Shown here piece after piece: positions 31,322 to 39,648 of a stretch of 49,831 nucleotides of DNA; position 1 is the stretch's first letter, and the number at the start of each line of letters is the position of its first letter. The translations under genes and the position numbers were made by a program. This DNA comes from Oscillospiraceae bacterium (GTDB lineage: Bacteria; Bacillota; Clostridia; Monoglobales; WRAG01): NCBI GenBank assembly GCA_009780345.1, contig WRAG01000014.1, forward strand, positions 1 to 49,831. Direction: 5' to 3'. The notes below the pieces were generated by a model that was not told the DNA's origin, searched no databases, and was given only the letters and a program-made list of their open reading frames with translations.

Positions 31322-32434
31322 TCAAAACCGTTCCAAAATCGCCTTAACTATACGTTCGGACGCGAAACCGTCACCGTATGGATTTACCGCTTTCGCCATT
31401 TTATTGTAAGCATCCGAATTTTCAATTAATTCGCTCGCCATTCGGAAAATAGTATCTCGATCAACGCCCGCAATCTTCACCGTTCCCGCGTCAACCGCTT
31501 CAGGACGCTCGGTCTCGTTGCGCAACACAAGAACCGGCTTGCCAAGCGACGGAGCCTCCTCCTGAAGTCCGCCCGAATCGGTCAGAACCATATATCCCCG
31601 CGCGATAGAATTATGAAGCTCGTCCGCGTTTACCGGGTCAATCAACTTCACTCTGTCCAATCCGCCCAAAATCTCGAAAGCAACGTCCCTTACCGCCGGA
31701 TTCAGATGAACCGGATACACAACAACGATATCCTCAAACTTCTCCACCAAATCACGCACCGCGAGGCAGATATTTCTAAGTGGCTCGCCCAAATTCTCCC
31801 GCCTGTGCGCCGTCATGATGATTACTTTATTTTTATCGAAGTCAACCCCCGCAAGGGTTTCATCCTTAAACTTATAATCGCTCGAAACCGTCGTTTTAAG
31901 CGCGTCAATCACCGTGTTTCCCGTAACGAATATATCTTTATCGCTCACGTTTTCCGCAAGCAAATTCTTGCGATTCGTTTCGGTCGGCGAAAAGTGCATG
32001 TCGGTCATAACGCCGGTCAATCGGCGGTTTACCTCCTCCGGATACGGCGAATATTTATCGAAAGTGCGCAATCCCGCCTCAACATGTCCCACCGAAATTT
32101 GATTATAAAACGCGGCAAGACTTCCCACAAAAGTGGTGGAAGTGTCGCCGTGAACAAGCACGATATCCGGCTTCGCCTCTTTCATAATCCGATCAAGCCC
32201 TTCAAGCGAACGAGTTACAATTTCCACCAAAGTTTGCCGCTCGCGCATGATATCAAGGTCATAATCCGGCGTAATATCGAAAATATCAAGCACCTGATCA
32301 AGCATCTGCCTATGCTGTGCCGTTACGCAAACGATAGACTGAATTTTGTCGGGATGTTTTTCGAGTTCTTTAATCACCGGCGCCATTTTAATCGCCTCGG
32401 GGCGCGTGCCGAAGATGGTCATAACTTTTATCAT
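31322..32434 (-). CDS. wecB: UDP-N-acetylglucosamine 2-epimerase (non-hydrolysing)
   Basis: 370 residues from ATG 32434 (MIKVMTIFGTRPEAIKMAPV), GAGAGGTGAT upstream; the longer frame to 32512 runs into a dispersed repeat. Converts UDP-GlcNAc to UDP-ManNAc for wall teichoic acid or surface polysaccharide. Signatures: TAQHRQMLDQVLDIFDI, VLVHGDTSTTFVGSLAAFY, VGHVEAGLRTFDKYSPYPEE, NRRLTGVMTDMHFSPTE, DSGGLQEEAPSLGKPVLVLR, NETERPEAVDAGT. The next gene upstream, the TagO-like transferase, belongs to the same linkage-unit pathway. Confidence 0.96.
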   Translation of the reverse strand: MIKVMTIFGTRPEAIKMAPVIKELEKHPDKIQSIVCVTAQHRQMLDQVLDIFDITPDYDLDIMRERQTLVEIVTRSLEGLDRIMKEAKPDIVLVHGDTSTTFVGSLAAFYNQISVGHVEAGLRTFDKYSPYPEEVNRRLTGVMTDMHFSPTETNRKNLLAENVSDKDIFVTGNTVIDALKTTVSSDYKFKDETLAGVDFDKNKVIIMTAHRRENLGEPLRNICLAVRDLVEKFEDIVVVYPVHLNPAVRDVAFEILGGLDRVKLIDPVNADELHNSIARGYMVLTDSGGLQEEAPSLGKPVLVLRNETERPEAVDAGTVKIAGVDRDTIFRMASELIENSDAYNKMAKAVNPYGDGFASERIVKAILERF

Positions 32435-32451
32435 TTTTATATCACCTCTCG

Positions 32452-32573
32452 GTTTACGTGAAATTACGCAACCTTCCGCCGAAATGCCATCTCGAAAATC
32501 CTCAACGTACATTTGTACGCCTGCGGTTTACGTGATGTCATTTAGACGAAATTTTACGCAATTTGACGCAAAC
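32452..32573 (+). repeat. Dispersed hairpin repeat, copy D (long-loop variant)
   Basis: About 122 bp with the family ends GTTTACGTGAAATTACGCAA and ACGCAATTTGACGCAAAC. The inner stem CGCCGAAATGCCAT pairs with ATGTCATTTAGACG. The core is replaced by a longer loop with ATCCTCAACGTACATTTG and a second hairpin GTACATTTGTAC. It lies between wecB and tagO. Confidence 0.8.
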
Positions 32574-32628
32574 TTAATTGTTGTGTTTTGATGTAAGCTT
32601 AATTGTCATATGTTGTATTTTCGGGATT

Positions 32629-33726
32629 TCATTCCTGCTCCTTTTCAGCCTCTTCCCGCTCTTTGCGGCGCGCTAGCCTCGGTGCCGCTTTTTGCATTCT
32701 AATCTTCATTCCCAACATCATTATCACCGCGACCGCCAAAACAAGCAAAAGCCCGCGCGAAAAACCTCTTGTTGAAATTACAACCGCGCTGAGCGATAAC
32801 ACCGCCGCCATTGTGTAAAGTATCGCGACCGCTTGCCGCTGTGTAAATCCCATATCCAGCAATCGATGGTGCAAATGCCCGCGGTCGGGCGTCATTGGCG
32901 ATTGCCCTTTTAACATTCGGCGCAAAAACGCGAACCCCGTGTCGAAAAGCGGAAGCCCCAAAATCAATATCGGAATCGCAAGCGACATAACCGCCGACAT
33001 TTTAAATAATCCTTGAACCGCCACGCAAGCGAGGATAAACCCTAAAAACGTCGAGCCGGTATCGCCCATAAATATCTTCGCCGGATTATAGTTGTACGGC
33101 AAAAATCCGAAGCCCGCGCCCGCCACGGCGGCGGTAATAATCGGAATATTCGGCTCGCCCACAACGAATAAAGTCAGCGCGAGAAGCGACATTGACGCGA
33201 TACTGGACACGCCAACCGCAAGCCCGTCAAGCCCGTCAATCAAGTTGACCGCATTCGTCGCCGCGACAATCCATAAAACCGTAACTCCCGTCGAAATCCA
33301 GCCGGTAAGCGGGATAACCCCGCCATATTCCGAGATAAAGTTCGGAATTCCCAAAAATTCAATCTGCACGCCGGAATATACAACAACTCCCGCCGCGATA
33401 AGCTGAAAAATCAGTTTCACAATCGCCGGCAACCCTTTTATATCGTCAATAACGCCGACGGTTACGATAATCACGCTTCCGATTAAAATTCCCATCATTT
33501 CCCGGTCAATCGCCGCGAAAATCAGCACCGATATGATAAATCCATAGAAAATCGCAAGCCCGCCTATGCGCGGTATCGGTTTTTTATGAACGCGCCGATT
33601 ATCTTTCGGAACATCCATTGCGCCGATTTTGTTGGCGTAAAGCATAACAACCGGCGTCGCCGAAAACGACACCAAAAACGCAACAAGCAGTGATAAAATG
33701 ATTCGTAATCCGTTATTGTCGAACAT
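32629..33726 (-). CDS. tagO: Undecaprenyl-phosphate GlcNAc-1-phosphate transferase (TagO/WecA-like, MraY family)
   Basis: 365 residues with about 10-11 membrane helices. It transfers GlcNAc-1-P to undecaprenyl phosphate, the first step of wall teichoic acid or other wall glycopolymers. Family motifs: DVPKDNRRVHKKPIPRIGGL (about 38-57), NAVNLIDGLDGLAVGVSSIA (about 158, DDxxN-like catalytic region), NYNPAKIFMGDTGSTFLGFI (about 210), TPDRGHLHHRLLDMGFTQRQ (about 275, His motif). The basic tail (RLARRKEREEAEKEQE) is cytoplasmic. SD AAGAGGAAA before the ATG. Followed by wecB on the same strand. Confidence 0.92.
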   Translation of the reverse strand: MFDNNGLRIILSLLVAFLVSFSATPVVMLYANKIGAMDVPKDNRRVHKKPIPRIGGLAIFYGFIISVLIFAAIDREMMGILIGSVIIVTVGVIDDIKGLPAIVKLIFQLIAAGVVVYSGVQIEFLGIPNFISEYGGVIPLTGWISTGVTVLWIVAATNAVNLIDGLDGLAVGVSSIASMSLLALTLFVVGEPNIPIITAAVAGAGFGFLPYNYNPAKIFMGDTGSTFLGFILACVAVQGLFKMSAVMSLAIPILILGLPLFDTGFAFLRRMLKGQSPMTPDRGHLHHRLLDMGFTQRQAVAILYTMAAVLSLSAVVISTRGFSRGLLLVLAVAVIMMLGMKIRMQKAAPRLARRKEREEAEKEQE

Positions 33727-34266
33727 GATTTTTCCTCTTTTCTTTTTCTCTTTTGTAGCAGAAATTGCTTTTTTTTGCCGCTGCGGCGGCGGGCTATTTT
33801 GCGCCTGCGGACGCGGGCGTTTATTTTGTTAAGGACCAGTCCTTAACAATCCAGCAAACTTTTGCGCGCCAAAAGTTTGATCAAAAGCGCCGCGCTCACG
33901 AACACGCTCACAAACCGAGCGCACGTGGCGCGGAGGCGAGTGCAAACAACTCACTCCTATTCAAACAATATATCGCGCTTTTAGGCGCGGGTCGTTCTTG
34001 ATCGACAGCGGTGTTATATCTCGCTAATCTTTCCGCGAATGCGGCTCTCTAACTTGTGTCGCCCTCATGCCAGACGGGGTACCCGCCCGACGCTTTTTGT
34101 CGGGAAGGGTCGGCGGCATAGTGGCGACGGTTTTGTAAAACTTTTGCCGTCAAAAGTTTTTTGGGGATTGACAAGGGTGTCAATACACCCTTGTCGTCCT
34201 GCCCTGACAAGGGCAAAACGCTACAGCGACTTCGCTGAAAAAGGTTTTTAGGGTTTTTGCAAAATC
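33727..34266. repeat. GC-rich palindrome mosaic between trpS and tagO
   Basis: 540 bp, no credible gene. Contains GCCGCTGCGGCGGCGGGC, TAAGGACCAGTCCTTA (near 33830), AACTTTTGCGCGCCAAAAGTT (near 33849), GCGCTTTTAGGCGC (near 33974), TCTTTCCGCGAATGCGG (near 34028), GGGTACCCGCCCGACGC (near 34077), AACTTTTGCCGTCAAAAGTT (near 34140) and GACAAGGGTGTC-type repeats (near 34170-34210). It ends next to the trpS stop. Confidence 0.75.
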
Positions 34267-35274
34267 CTATTGCAAAAACCCAACTTTCTTATAAACCTTC
34301 CTAAGCGTCTTATTCGCCAACCCTTGCGCCTTTTGCGCGCCGGCGGTATAAACTTCCTGCAAATAATCCTTATTTTTCATCAAATCGTTATATTTTTCTT
34401 GAATCGGACGCAAACAATCGGCAACACTCTCGGCAACCGTGCCTTTAAAGTCGCCGTATCCCTTGCCCTCGAACTCAAGTTCGATTTCTTCCATATTTTT
34501 GCCGGTAACCGCGGAATAAATGTTCATCAAATTCTCAACGCCCTCTTTACCCTCGCCACGTTTGACCTCCGCGCCGCTGTCTGTAACCGCGCGCTTAACT
34601 TTCTTCACCGCCGTGTCAATCGGGTCAAGCAACAAAATATACGAATTCGCGTTATCATCCGACTTTGACATCTTCGAAAACGGATCTTGCAAACTCATAA
34701 TCCGCGCCGCAACCTTTGCGATATACGGCTCGGGAACCTTAAACGTTTCGGAATACGCGTTGTTAAACCGAACCGCCAAATCCCGCGCAAGCTCCAAATG
34801 TTGCTTCTGATCGGCGCCAACAGGCACAAGATCGGCTTGATAAAGTAAAATATCCGCCGCCATCAATGACGGGTATGTAAACAGCCCGGCGTTGATATTC
34901 TCGCCCGCAACCGAACCGGAATATCGCTGTGACTTATCCTTAAACTGCGTCATGCGGCTAAGCTCGCCCATATAAGTGTTGCAAGTCAGCACCCACGAAA
35001 GCTGCGCGTGCTGCGGCACCTGCGATTGGATAAACAAAATATGCTTTTCAACGTCAATTCCCGCCGCGATAAACAGCGCAAGCAAATCAAGCGAGTTTTT
35101 GCGCAATTCCGCCGGCACTTGCCGCACCGTAATTGCGTGCATATCCGCAACGCAGAAACAGCAGTTGTATTCGTCCTGTAACGCCGCCCAATTCTTCAGC
35201 GCGCCCAAATAATTCCCGATTGTAAGCGCGCCCGACGGCTGTATCGCGCTTAATATGGTTTTTTTATTTTCCAT
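34267..35274 (-). CDS. trpS: Tryptophan--tRNA ligase
   Basis: 335 residues, class I synthetase of normal length. The HIGH-like motif is in AIQPSGALTIGNYLGALKNW (about 10-29), KMSKS is in DPFSKMSKSDDNANSYI (about 200), and MTQFKDKSQRYSGSVAGENI, SLMAADILLYQADLVPVGAD, QKQHLELARDLAVRFNN are typical. GAAAGGAAG about 12 bases before the ATG. No Trp T-box or trp leader was recognised upstream; the leader is instead a palindrome mosaic. Confidence 0.97.
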   Translation of the reverse strand: MENKKTILSAIQPSGALTIGNYLGALKNWAALQDEYNCCFCVADMHAITVRQVPAELRKNSLDLLALFIAAGIDVEKHILFIQSQVPQHAQLSWVLTCNTYMGELSRMTQFKDKSQRYSGSVAGENINAGLFTYPSLMAADILLYQADLVPVGADQKQHLELARDLAVRFNNAYSETFKVPEPYIAKVAARIMSLQDPFSKMSKSDDNANSYILLLDPIDTAVKKVKRAVTDSGAEVKRGEGKEGVENLMNIYSAVTGKNMEEIELEFEGKGYGDFKGTVAESVADCLRPIQEKYNDLMKNKDYLQEVYTAGAQKAQGLANKTLRKVYKKVGFLQ

Positions 35275-35865
35275 AAAGTAATATCTTCCTTTCTTGTTAG
35301 GGCGTGTGCCCTAAGACCCGTTTTTGCGCCTGCGGGCGCGGGCTTTTTCGGGTCTGGCCCGAGGGCGTGTGACCTGCCGGTCGGGCATTAAGGGCTCTGC
35401 CCTTAATAATCCCGGTCGCCTGGCGATCACAAACGCAAAAGACGCGATTTGTGCCGCAAGCGGCGACGAAAAACCGCAGATAGCCGCATTCGCGGAAAGA
35501 CTAGCGAGATATAGCACTGCTCTCCGTTTGAGACCGTCCCGCGCCTAAAAGCGCGAGATATAATTTGCTTAGGGTGCGTTGATTGTAGTAACTTTCGCCC
35601 GCGGTTCCGCCAGCGGGGCACCCGCAAGCGGTTTTTGCTTGTGGGTCGCGGCGGGGAGGGCGACGGTTTTGATTAAACTTTTGTCGCGCAAAAGTTTGCT
35701 GCATTGGCAAGGACTGGTCCTTGCCGCGCCGCGCGCGCCCGCGCAACGCCCGCCGCCACAGCGGCAAAATTGGTTTTTAGGGCTTTGCCCTAAAAACTAT
35801 GCGGCATTCGCCGCAAGGTCTAAGGCGCATTGCGCCTTAACCCGCGCCCGCAGGGCGCAAAAAAC
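35275..35865. repeat. GC-rich palindrome mosaic upstream of trpS
   Basis: 591 bp with no credible gene. Left end: AGGGCGTGTGCCCT (near 35299), GCGCCTGCGGGCGC (near 35326), TAAGGGCTCTGCCCTTA (near 35388). Middle: GCCGCATTCGCGGAAAGAC (near 35478), GCGCCTAAAAGCGCGAGAT (near 35541). 35508-35702 repeats 13553-13746. Right end: AAGGACTGGTCCTTG (near 35708), AAGGCGCATTGCGCCTT (near 35822), CGCCCGCAGGGCGC. Confidence 0.78.
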
Positions 35866-37056
35866 CTAAATTTCATTCCACAACACATTCCCAAGCATTT
35901 TAATCCCCAACTCTATCTTCTCACTCGACATATTCGAATAATTCAGCCGAAACGTGCTGTAAACCGCCTTATCGTCAATCATGGTTGTCGCCCCCGGGAC
36001 AAAGGCTACATTTTTCTTGAGCGCCCTTTCCATAATCTCCCGGGAATCAACCCCGTCCGGCATTGTGCAGAATATAAACAGCCCGCCCTGCGGACGCGTA
36101 AACGTCACTTCGTTCGGGAAATAATTCTTGATACATTTTATCATTTTGCGGCACCGCTTCCCGTAAAGCCCGCACAAATTTTCAATATGCTCGTCAATCG
36201 AATACTGCGTCACAAACTCATGCACAAGCATTTGCGCGAACACGTTTGTATGAACGTCGCTCGTCTGCTTGCAAACCACCATGCGGTCAACCAAACTCGC
36301 ATCTGCGCAGACGAAGCCAACCCGCAAGCCGGGCGAGAGTATTTTAGAAAACGAACCGATATAAATCACGCGTCCCTCAGTATCCATTGACTTTATCGTC
36401 GGAATATCCTCGCCCTCAAACCGCAACTCGCCGTAAGGATTATCTTCCATAATCATCACATCGTACTCTTTCGCAAGCGACAACAGCTTTTTACGCTTCT
36501 CAAGCGACATGGTAATCCCTGTCGGATTCTGAAACGTCGGAATTGTATATATAAATTTCACATTTTTCTTCTGTTTTAAGATATTTTCCACCGCGACGAC
36601 GTCAATGCCGTCCGGCTCAATCGGTGCGCCGCAAATCTCGGCGTTATACGAACGAAACGCGTTCAATCCGCCGATAAAACTCGGTTCCTCACAAATCACA
36701 ACATCGCCTGCGTTAATCAGCGAGTGTGCGGCAAGATCAATCCCCTGCTGACCGCCTGAAACGATCACGGTTTCGTCGTAATCGCCACCAATTTCCTGTT
36801 CGGCAAGCCGCTCTTTTACCCATTCACGAAGCGGCGCGTATCCCTCGGTAATACCGTACTGCAACGCAACTCCGCCCCTATCGCGCAGGATTTGCTTTGA
36901 AATGTCCGATAATCGGTTCGCGGGAAATCCTTCCGCCGCAGGCGCGCCGCCCGCGAACGAGATAATCCCCGGCTTGCCGATAAGTTTGAATATCTCGCGT
37001 ATCGCCGACGCGTTTAGGTTAATAACTTTATCGGAAAATTTAGATTGTATGTTCAT
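35866..37056 (-). CDS. PLP-dependent aminotransferase (class I/II, 2-aminoadipate/MocR-like clade)
   Basis: 396 residues from ATG 37056 (MNIQSKFSDKVINL), with AAAGGAGG 8 bases upstream; the longer frame to 37194 is repeat-derived. Fold-type I motifs: GKPGIISFAGGAPAAEGFP, VIVSGGQQGIDLAAHSLINA, YTIPTFQNPTGITMSLEKRK, MIMEDNPYGELRF, PLP lysine in VIYIGSFSKILSPGLRVGFV (about 235) and the final FRLNYSNMSSEKIELGIKML. This is the clade of multi-substrate aminotransferases acting on 2-aminoadipate, leucine or aromatic acids; no HTH domain is attached. Physiological substrate not determinable here. Confidence 0.88.
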   Translation of the reverse strand: MNIQSKFSDKVINLNASAIREIFKLIGKPGIISFAGGAPAAEGFPANRLSDISKQILRDRGGVALQYGITEGYAPLREWVKERLAEQEIGGDYDETVIVSGGQQGIDLAAHSLINAGDVVICEEPSFIGGLNAFRSYNAEICGAPIEPDGIDVVAVENILKQKKNVKFIYTIPTFQNPTGITMSLEKRKKLLSLAKEYDVMIMEDNPYGELRFEGEDIPTIKSMDTEGRVIYIGSFSKILSPGLRVGFVCADASLVDRMVVCKQTSDVHTNVFAQMLVHEFVTQYSIDEHIENLCGLYGKRCRKMIKCIKNYFPNEVTFTRPQGGLFIFCTMPDGVDSREIMERALKKNVAFVPGATTMIDDKAVYSTFRLNYSNMSSEKIELGIKMLGNVLWNEI

Positions 37057-37595
37057 GTTATTGCCTCCTTTCGTTAGGGCGTATGCCCTAAGACCCTTTT
37101 TCAGAGCGAGGCTCTGGAGCCTTTTTTGCGCCTGCGGGCGCGGGTTTTTGCCGCTGCGGCGGCAGGCGTTGCTCGGGCGCGCGCGGCGCGGCAAGGACCA
37201 GTCCTTGCCAATCCAGCAAACTTTTGCGCGCCAAAAGTTTGATCAAAAGCGCCGCGCTCATGCACGTGCTTACAAACCAAGCACACATGGCGCGGAAGCG
37301 AGTGCAAACAACTCGCTCCTATCTAAACAATATCTCGCGCTTTTAGGCGCGGATCGGTCTCGAATGGGCGCAGTACTATATCTCGCTAATCTTTCCGCGA
37401 ACGCGGTTCGCTAACCCAGTTTTTTTGTCGCCGCTCGCGGCACAAATCGCGTTCTTTGCGTTTGTGACCGCCAGGCGACCGGGATTATTAAGGGCAGAGC
37501 CCTTAATGCCCGACCGGCAGGTCACAATGCTCCAGAGCCTCGCTCTGAAAAAGCCTGCCGCCGCAGCGGCAAAAAGCCCACGCCCGCAGGGCGCA
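37057..37595. repeat. GC-rich palindrome mosaic between gltX and the aminotransferase gene
   Basis: 539 bp, no credible gene. It is roughly symmetric: the left arm has AGAGCGAGGCTCT, GCGCCTGCGGGCGC and GCCGCTGCGGCGGCAGGC (37100-37165), and the right arm has the reverse order near 37530-37595 (CCAGAGCCTCGCTCTG, GCCTGCCGCCGCAGCGGC, GCCCGCAGGGCGC). Between lie CAAGGACCAGTCCTTG, AACTTTTGCGCGCCAAAAGTT, GCGCTTTTAGGCGC, TCTTTCCGCGAACGCGG and TTAAGGGCAGAGCCCTTAA. The whole can fold into one large branched hairpin. Confidence 0.8.
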
Positions 37596-39035
37596 CTACA
37601 ACTTCGCAACGCCTGCTCGTATGCGGCTTAACGTCTCATCTTTTCCTAAAATATACGCCAAATCGGGCGAACCGCCCGGTGACGCAGGTTTGCCTGATAA
37701 CGCAACGCGAAGCGGGCTAAGCACTTGCCCGTTTTTCGCGCCCATTTTCTCAACCAAACGCATCAACTCATCGTGAATATTATCGCGCGTCCAATCAGAA
37801 ATCGCCTCAAGTGTGGGCAAAATCTGCTCTAACGCAACTTTCGAATTCTCTCGATCCGTTTTCATCTTCTTGTGCACATATAATTCGGTATCATAATCCG
37901 GCAAACGGTCGAAAAAGTCTACTTGCTCCGGAATATCGCTCAACTTCTCACACCGCTTCTGCAAAAGCGCGCTCACCAAAGTTGTGTCAATATTCGGATT
38001 GGTAATAACGCCCTCATAGTACGGCAAAGCCTTTTGGTGAAACTCATCCGCACTCATTTCCCGCAAATACTCGCCGTTAAGCCACAAAAGCTTATTCTCG
38101 TCAAATATCGCGGGCGATTTGCTGATGCCCGACACGTCGAACGCCTCAATCATCTCTTCAAGCGTAAACTTCTCCCGCTCGCCCTTAGGGCTCCACCCAA
38201 GCAACGCGATATAGTTCAGCACCGCCTCTTTTAGGTATCCTTTTTCGATAAAATCTTCATACGACGCGTCGCCGTCCCGCTTGGAAAGCTTGCGCGACGA
38301 GTCTTTCATAACCGGCGAACAGTGAATATATGCCGGAATGTCCCACCCGAACGCCTCATACAACAAATTATACTTCGGCGTCGATGACAAATACTCCGAC
38401 CCCCGAATAATATGCGTAATTTTCATCAAATGGTCGTCTATAACGTTTGCAAAGTTATACGTTGGCATACCGTCCGATTTAAGCAAAACGTTATCGTCCA
38501 AAACGCTGTTCTCGGTCGTAATCGAGCCAAAAACTTCGTCAACAAAGGTGGTCTCACCGCTGTGCGGCATCTTCTGCCGAATCACCCACGGAACGCCCGC
38601 CGCAAGCTTCGCATCAACTTCCTCTTTCGACAGTCGCGAACAATGCCCGTCATACTTCGGCGGTTGTTTAGACAACTCCTGACGGCGGCGAACATCGTCC
38701 AGCCGCTCTTTATCGCAGAAGCAGTAATACGCCCCGCCCTTTTCAACAAGCTCCAATGCGTATTCCTTATACATTCCCCGCCGCTCGCTTTGGATATACG
38801 GTCCGTAATCCCCGCCGACGTCGGGACCTTCGTCATGGACTAATCCCGTCTCCGCAAGCGTTTTGTATATCACGTCAACCGCGCCGTCAACATATCGCTC
38901 CTGATCGGTATCCTCAATTCGCAAAATAAACTTGCCATTGTTCTTCCTCGCCAAAAGATAGGCATAAAGCGCCGTCCGCAAGTTCCCAACGTGCATATAT
39001 CCCGTAGGACTGGGCGCAAATCTAGTACGTATCAT
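37596..39035 (-). CDS. gltX: Glutamate--tRNA ligase
   Basis: 479 residues from ATG 39035 ([20 protein letters not shown]); the GTG at 39047 sits on its ribosome binding site. Class I synthetase: HIGH-like motif [58 protein letters not shown] (KMSKS equivalent, about 245), [20 protein letters not shown]. No paired GatCAB genes are visible, so whether it also makes Glu-tRNAGln cannot be told. Downstream of hpt on the same strand, separated by a dispersed repeat. Confidence 0.97.
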   Translation of the reverse strand: MIRTRFAPSPTGYMHVGNLRTALYAYLLARKNNGKFILRIEDTDQERYVDGAVDVIYKTLAETGLVHDEGPDVGGDYGPYIQSERRGMYKEYALELVEKGGAYYCFCDKERLDDVRRRQELSKQPPKYDGHCSRLSKEEVDAKLAAGVPWVIRQKMPHSGETTFVDEVFGSITTENSVLDDNVLLKSDGMPTYNFANVIDDHLMKITHIIRGSEYLSSTPKYNLLYEAFGWDIPAYIHCSPVMKDSSRKLSKRDGDASYEDFIEKGYLKEAVLNYIALLGWSPKGEREKFTLEEMIEAFDVSGISKSPAIFDENKLLWLNGEYLREMSADEFHQKALPYYEGVITNPNIDTTLVSALLQKRCEKLSDIPEQVDFFDRLPDYDTELYVHKKMKTDRENSKVALEQILPTLEAISDWTRDNIHDELMRLVEKMGAKNGQVLSPLRVALSGKPASPGGSPDLAYILGKDETLSRIRAGVAKL

Positions 39036-39061
39036 TATTATAGTCACTCCTTATTTTATAA

Positions 39062-39160
39062 TTTGTGTCAAATTGCGTGCATAGTGTTTGAACCGGCGAC
39101 GCTGTGTATATAGATACTCAAGGAGCCGGTTCGAACGCTAGGTGCGCGATTTCACGCAAA
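39062..39160 (-). repeat. Dispersed hairpin repeat, copy E, forming the end of hpt
   Basis: Read on the minus strand: TTTGCGTGAAATCGCGC (end), stem GAACCGGC, core GAGTATCTATATACAC, stem GCCGGTTC, end CACGCAATTTGACACAAA. Bases 39118-39160 of this repeat are coding: they give the last 13 residues and stop codon of hpt. Confidence 0.82.
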
Positions 39161-39648
39161 TTCCTAAACTTGCCCGCACAATCCAATCCGTACCCCACCA
39201 CAAACTCATCTTCAATTTCAAACCCCACATAATCAGCGGAAAAATCGTTCACCCGCCGACTTTGCTTATTCAGCAATGCGCAAACCTTGATACTTTTCGT
39301 ATTGCGCGATTTCAGCATTTCAACCAATCGCGCCGCGGTAACCCCGCTGTCAATAATATCTTCCACCACCAAAACATCCGCCGCATTCAAATTTAGGTGA
39401 ATATCTTTGGTAATCAGCAACTTCCCCGTACTTTCAGTGCCGTCCTGGTAGCTTGAAATCCCCATAAATTCTATCTTCAAATCAACATCAAGCGCGCGAA
39501 CCAAGTCAGCCATAAATATAAATGAACCGTTCAAAATGCCGATAACGTAAAGCTCTTTGCCCTTATAGTCCGCATTTATCCGCGCCGCCAAAGCTTTTAC
39601 GCATTCGGCGATTTCCTCTTTAGTTATCAAAATTTTCGAGACTTTCAT
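39118..39648 (-). CDS. hpt: Hypoxanthine phosphoribosyltransferase
   Basis: 176 residues; converts hypoxanthine or guanine plus PRPP to IMP or GMP. Signatures: YVIGILNGSFIFMADLVRAL, IEFMGISSYQDGTESTGKL, PRPP loop VLVVEDIIDSGVTAARLVEM (about 95-115) and ADYVGFEIEDEFVVGYGLDC. The family normally ends AEKYRNLPYIGVLKPEVY or similar; here it ends KFRNL then REIAHLAFEPAP, encoded by repeat copy E, so the native tail has been replaced. The start overlaps the tilS end by 29 bases, the common Bacillota tilS-hpt order (ftsH is not next). Confidence 0.95.
   Translation of the reverse strand: MKVSKILITKEEIAECVKALAARINADYKGKELYVIGILNGSFIFMADLVRALDVDLKIEFMGISSYQDGTESTGKLLITKDIHLNLNAADVLVVEDIIDSGVTAARLVEMLKSRNTKSIKVCALLNKQSRRVNDFSADYVGFEIEDEFVVGYGLDCAGKFRNLREIAHLAFEPAP

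Noticed and set aside
33765-34001. Open frame of 78 codons between tagO and trpS
   Set aside because: Same repeat-derived peptide (KDQSLTIQQTFARQKFDQ) as in other mosaics; no start signal.
37057-37194. 46-residue N-terminal extension of the PLP aminotransferase
   Set aside because: Composed of palindrome-mosaic codons; ATG 37056 has an AAAGGAGG ribosome site.
39081-39146. tRNA-like GGTTCGAA sequence near the hpt end
   Set aside because: It belongs to the covarying stem of repeat copy E; no acceptor or anticodon arms can be folded around it.
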